Below are positions 63,097-64,000 of a DNA stretch of 64,000 nucleotides, in pieces (position 1 is the first letter of the stretch; the number at the start of each line of letters is the position of its first letter). Location: the NCBI RefSeq assembly GCF_009937995.1, contig NZ_AP021881.1, positions 1,550,001 through 1,614,000 on the forward strand. Direction: 5' to 3'. Under the pieces are notes generated by a model. That model was not told the DNA's origin, did not search any database, and was given only the letters and a program-made list of their open reading frames with translations. A program made the translations under genes and the position numbers. This DNA comes from Sulfuriferula nivalis (GTDB lineage Bacteria > Pseudomonadota > Gammaproteobacteria > Burkholderiales > Sulfuriferulaceae).

Positions 63097-64000
63097 ATAT
63101 ACAAGCGCTTATCAATACCGCGAAGATGCTGGTCGCCGACGACAAGGGCCTGCTGGCTATGGATGAAAGCAATCCAACTTGCAACAAGCGCTTTGCCAGA
63201 CTAGGCATTCCGCAAACGGTAGATGCCCGGCGTGCGTATCGGGAATTGCTCATCACTACGCCCAATCTCGGCGTGTGTATCAGCGGCGCGATCCTTTATG
63301 ACGAGACGATACGCCAGACGACGAGTAAAGGTATTCCCTTTGTTCAAGCCGTTATCGATGCAGGCATTATTCCCGGTGTGAAAGTGGACGCGGGGGCAAA
63401 GGACATGGCCGGCCATCCCAGCGAGAAAGTCACCGAAGGACTGGATGGGTTGCGTGAGCGCCTGAAGGAATACGCTCAAATGGGTCTGCGTTTTGCCAAG
63501 TGGCGTGCTGTGATCGTGATAGAAGAAGGTCTTCCCAGCCGGGCTTGCATTGAGGCCAACGCACATGCTCTGGCCCGTTATGCCGCGCTGTGCCAGGAAG
63601 CCGGACTGGTCCCCATAGTTGAGCCGGAAATTCTTATGGATGGGGAGCATACCCTGGCGCAGTGCTTGGCGGTGACGGAGCAAGTTCTACATACTGTCTT
63701 CGACCAGCTCCATACCCAGGGCGTGGCACTGGAGGGTATGCTTCTGAAACCCAATATGGTGCTGCCAGGATTGAGTTGTTCACGGCAGCAAAATGCGGAG
63801 GAGGTAGCCGAAGCCACTGTAAGGTGTTTTCTGCGAGCCGTGCCTGCAGCCGTTCCCGGAATCGTTTTTCTGTCGGGCGGCCAATCCGCCGAACTGGCTA
63901 CGGCTCGATTGAATGCGATGAATATGCGTTTCAAGTCGTGTGCGCCCTGGGCATTGTCATTTTCGTATGGTCGCGCCCTTCAGCAACCTGCTATGGCGAT
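63093..64000 (+). CDS. Class I fructose-bisphosphate aldolase (3' end outside window)
   Basis: The ATG overlaps the phosphoketolase stop codon by four bases (ATGA), and the frame is open to the window end: 302 of about 340 codons. It cleaves fructose 1,6-bisphosphate to two triose phosphates through a lysine Schiff base. Motifs are [16 protein letters not shown] near residue 20-35, [24 protein letters not shown] and [11 protein letters not shown]. The Schiff-base lysine lies in [10 protein letters not shown], and SGGQS follows. It is the eukaryote-like (FbaB-unrelated) class I type, less usual in bacteria than class II. Confidence 0.93.
   Translation, partial: MNIQALINTAKMLVADDKGLLAMDESNPTCNKRFARLGIPQTVDARRAYRELLITTPNLGVCISGAILYDETIRQTTSKGIPFVQAVIDAGIIPGVKVDAGAKDMAGHPSEKVTEGLDGLRERLKEYAQMGLRFAKWRAVIVIEEGLPSRACIEANAHALARYAALCQEAGLVPIVEPEILMDGEHTLAQCLAVTEQVLHTVFDQLHTQGVALEGMLLKPNMVLPGLSCSRQQNAEEVAEATVRCFLRAVPAAVPGIVFLSGGQSAELATARLNAMNMRFKSCAPWALSFSYGRALQQPAMA

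Overview
The window looks like chromosomal DNA of a Gram-negative bacterium, probably a betaproteobacterium of the Nitrosomonadales type. This rests on about 50% GC, a tripartite MacAB/outer-membrane-factor exporter, a DUF1501/DUF1800 pair and a phosphoketolase/transaldolase/aldolase cluster. The taxonomic guess is an inference. Roughly the first 46 kb is accessory DNA dominated by one giant surface or secreted protein gene and its copies; the last 10 kb is ordinary metabolic and transport DNA.

Region 1 (1-24838) is the 3' part of a giant multidomain gene, open at the window edge (more than 8,270 codons). It carries CARDB-like, PPC-like, IPT-like, putative-Ig and tandem-95-like domains, a long Gly/Ser/Thr/Asp/Asn-rich repeat, a dockerin-like EF-hand pair, a metzincin zinc-protease motif and two jelly-roll-like domains. 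Region 2 (24839-27197) holds a truncated 5' end of a propeller gene, a Fic-family AMP-transferase gene and the breakpoint of a large duplication. Region 3 (27198-40344) is a second copy of the 3' half of region 1. It matches on both sides (about 4.3 kb and 5.1 kb with no difference seen where compared) but has a different 2.5-3.5 kb central cassette. In copy A the cassette has D,D-peptidase (M15-type) zinc motifs. In copy B those motifs are lost and a GH19-like lysozyme/chitinase domain is inserted. Copy B lacks the N-terminal half of the gene and a signal peptide, so it looks like a stored alternative cassette with homologous arms.

Region 4 (40274-46454) has the intact propeller gene, a third and more divergent adhesin 3' fragment broken by a DUF1778/GNAT toxin-antitoxin pair, and then a HipB/HipA-like pair. 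Region 5 (46455-51734) is a DUF1800-DUF1501 operon whose DUF1800 gene is split by a 2.4 kb insertion. The insertion carries a tyrosine recombinase (broken or frameshifted at an A7 run) and an IS91-type HUH transposase. Its ends have the form of an integron gene cassette: GTTRRRY core at the left, folded attC-like site at the right. Removing exactly that segment restores the DUF1800 reading frame.

Region 6 (51825-53798) has a small exported protein, two overlapping paralogous mini membrane proteins (one only 39 aa) and a 5' half of a tRNA-Asn. Region 7 (53799-58604, minus strand) is a tightly overlapping outer membrane factor - adaptor - ATPase - permease operon. Region 8 (58934-64000, plus strand) encodes transaldolase, a SpoIIAA-like protein, phosphoketolase and class I fructose-bisphosphate aldolase (cut by the window end). 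It is a compact sugar-phosphate module.
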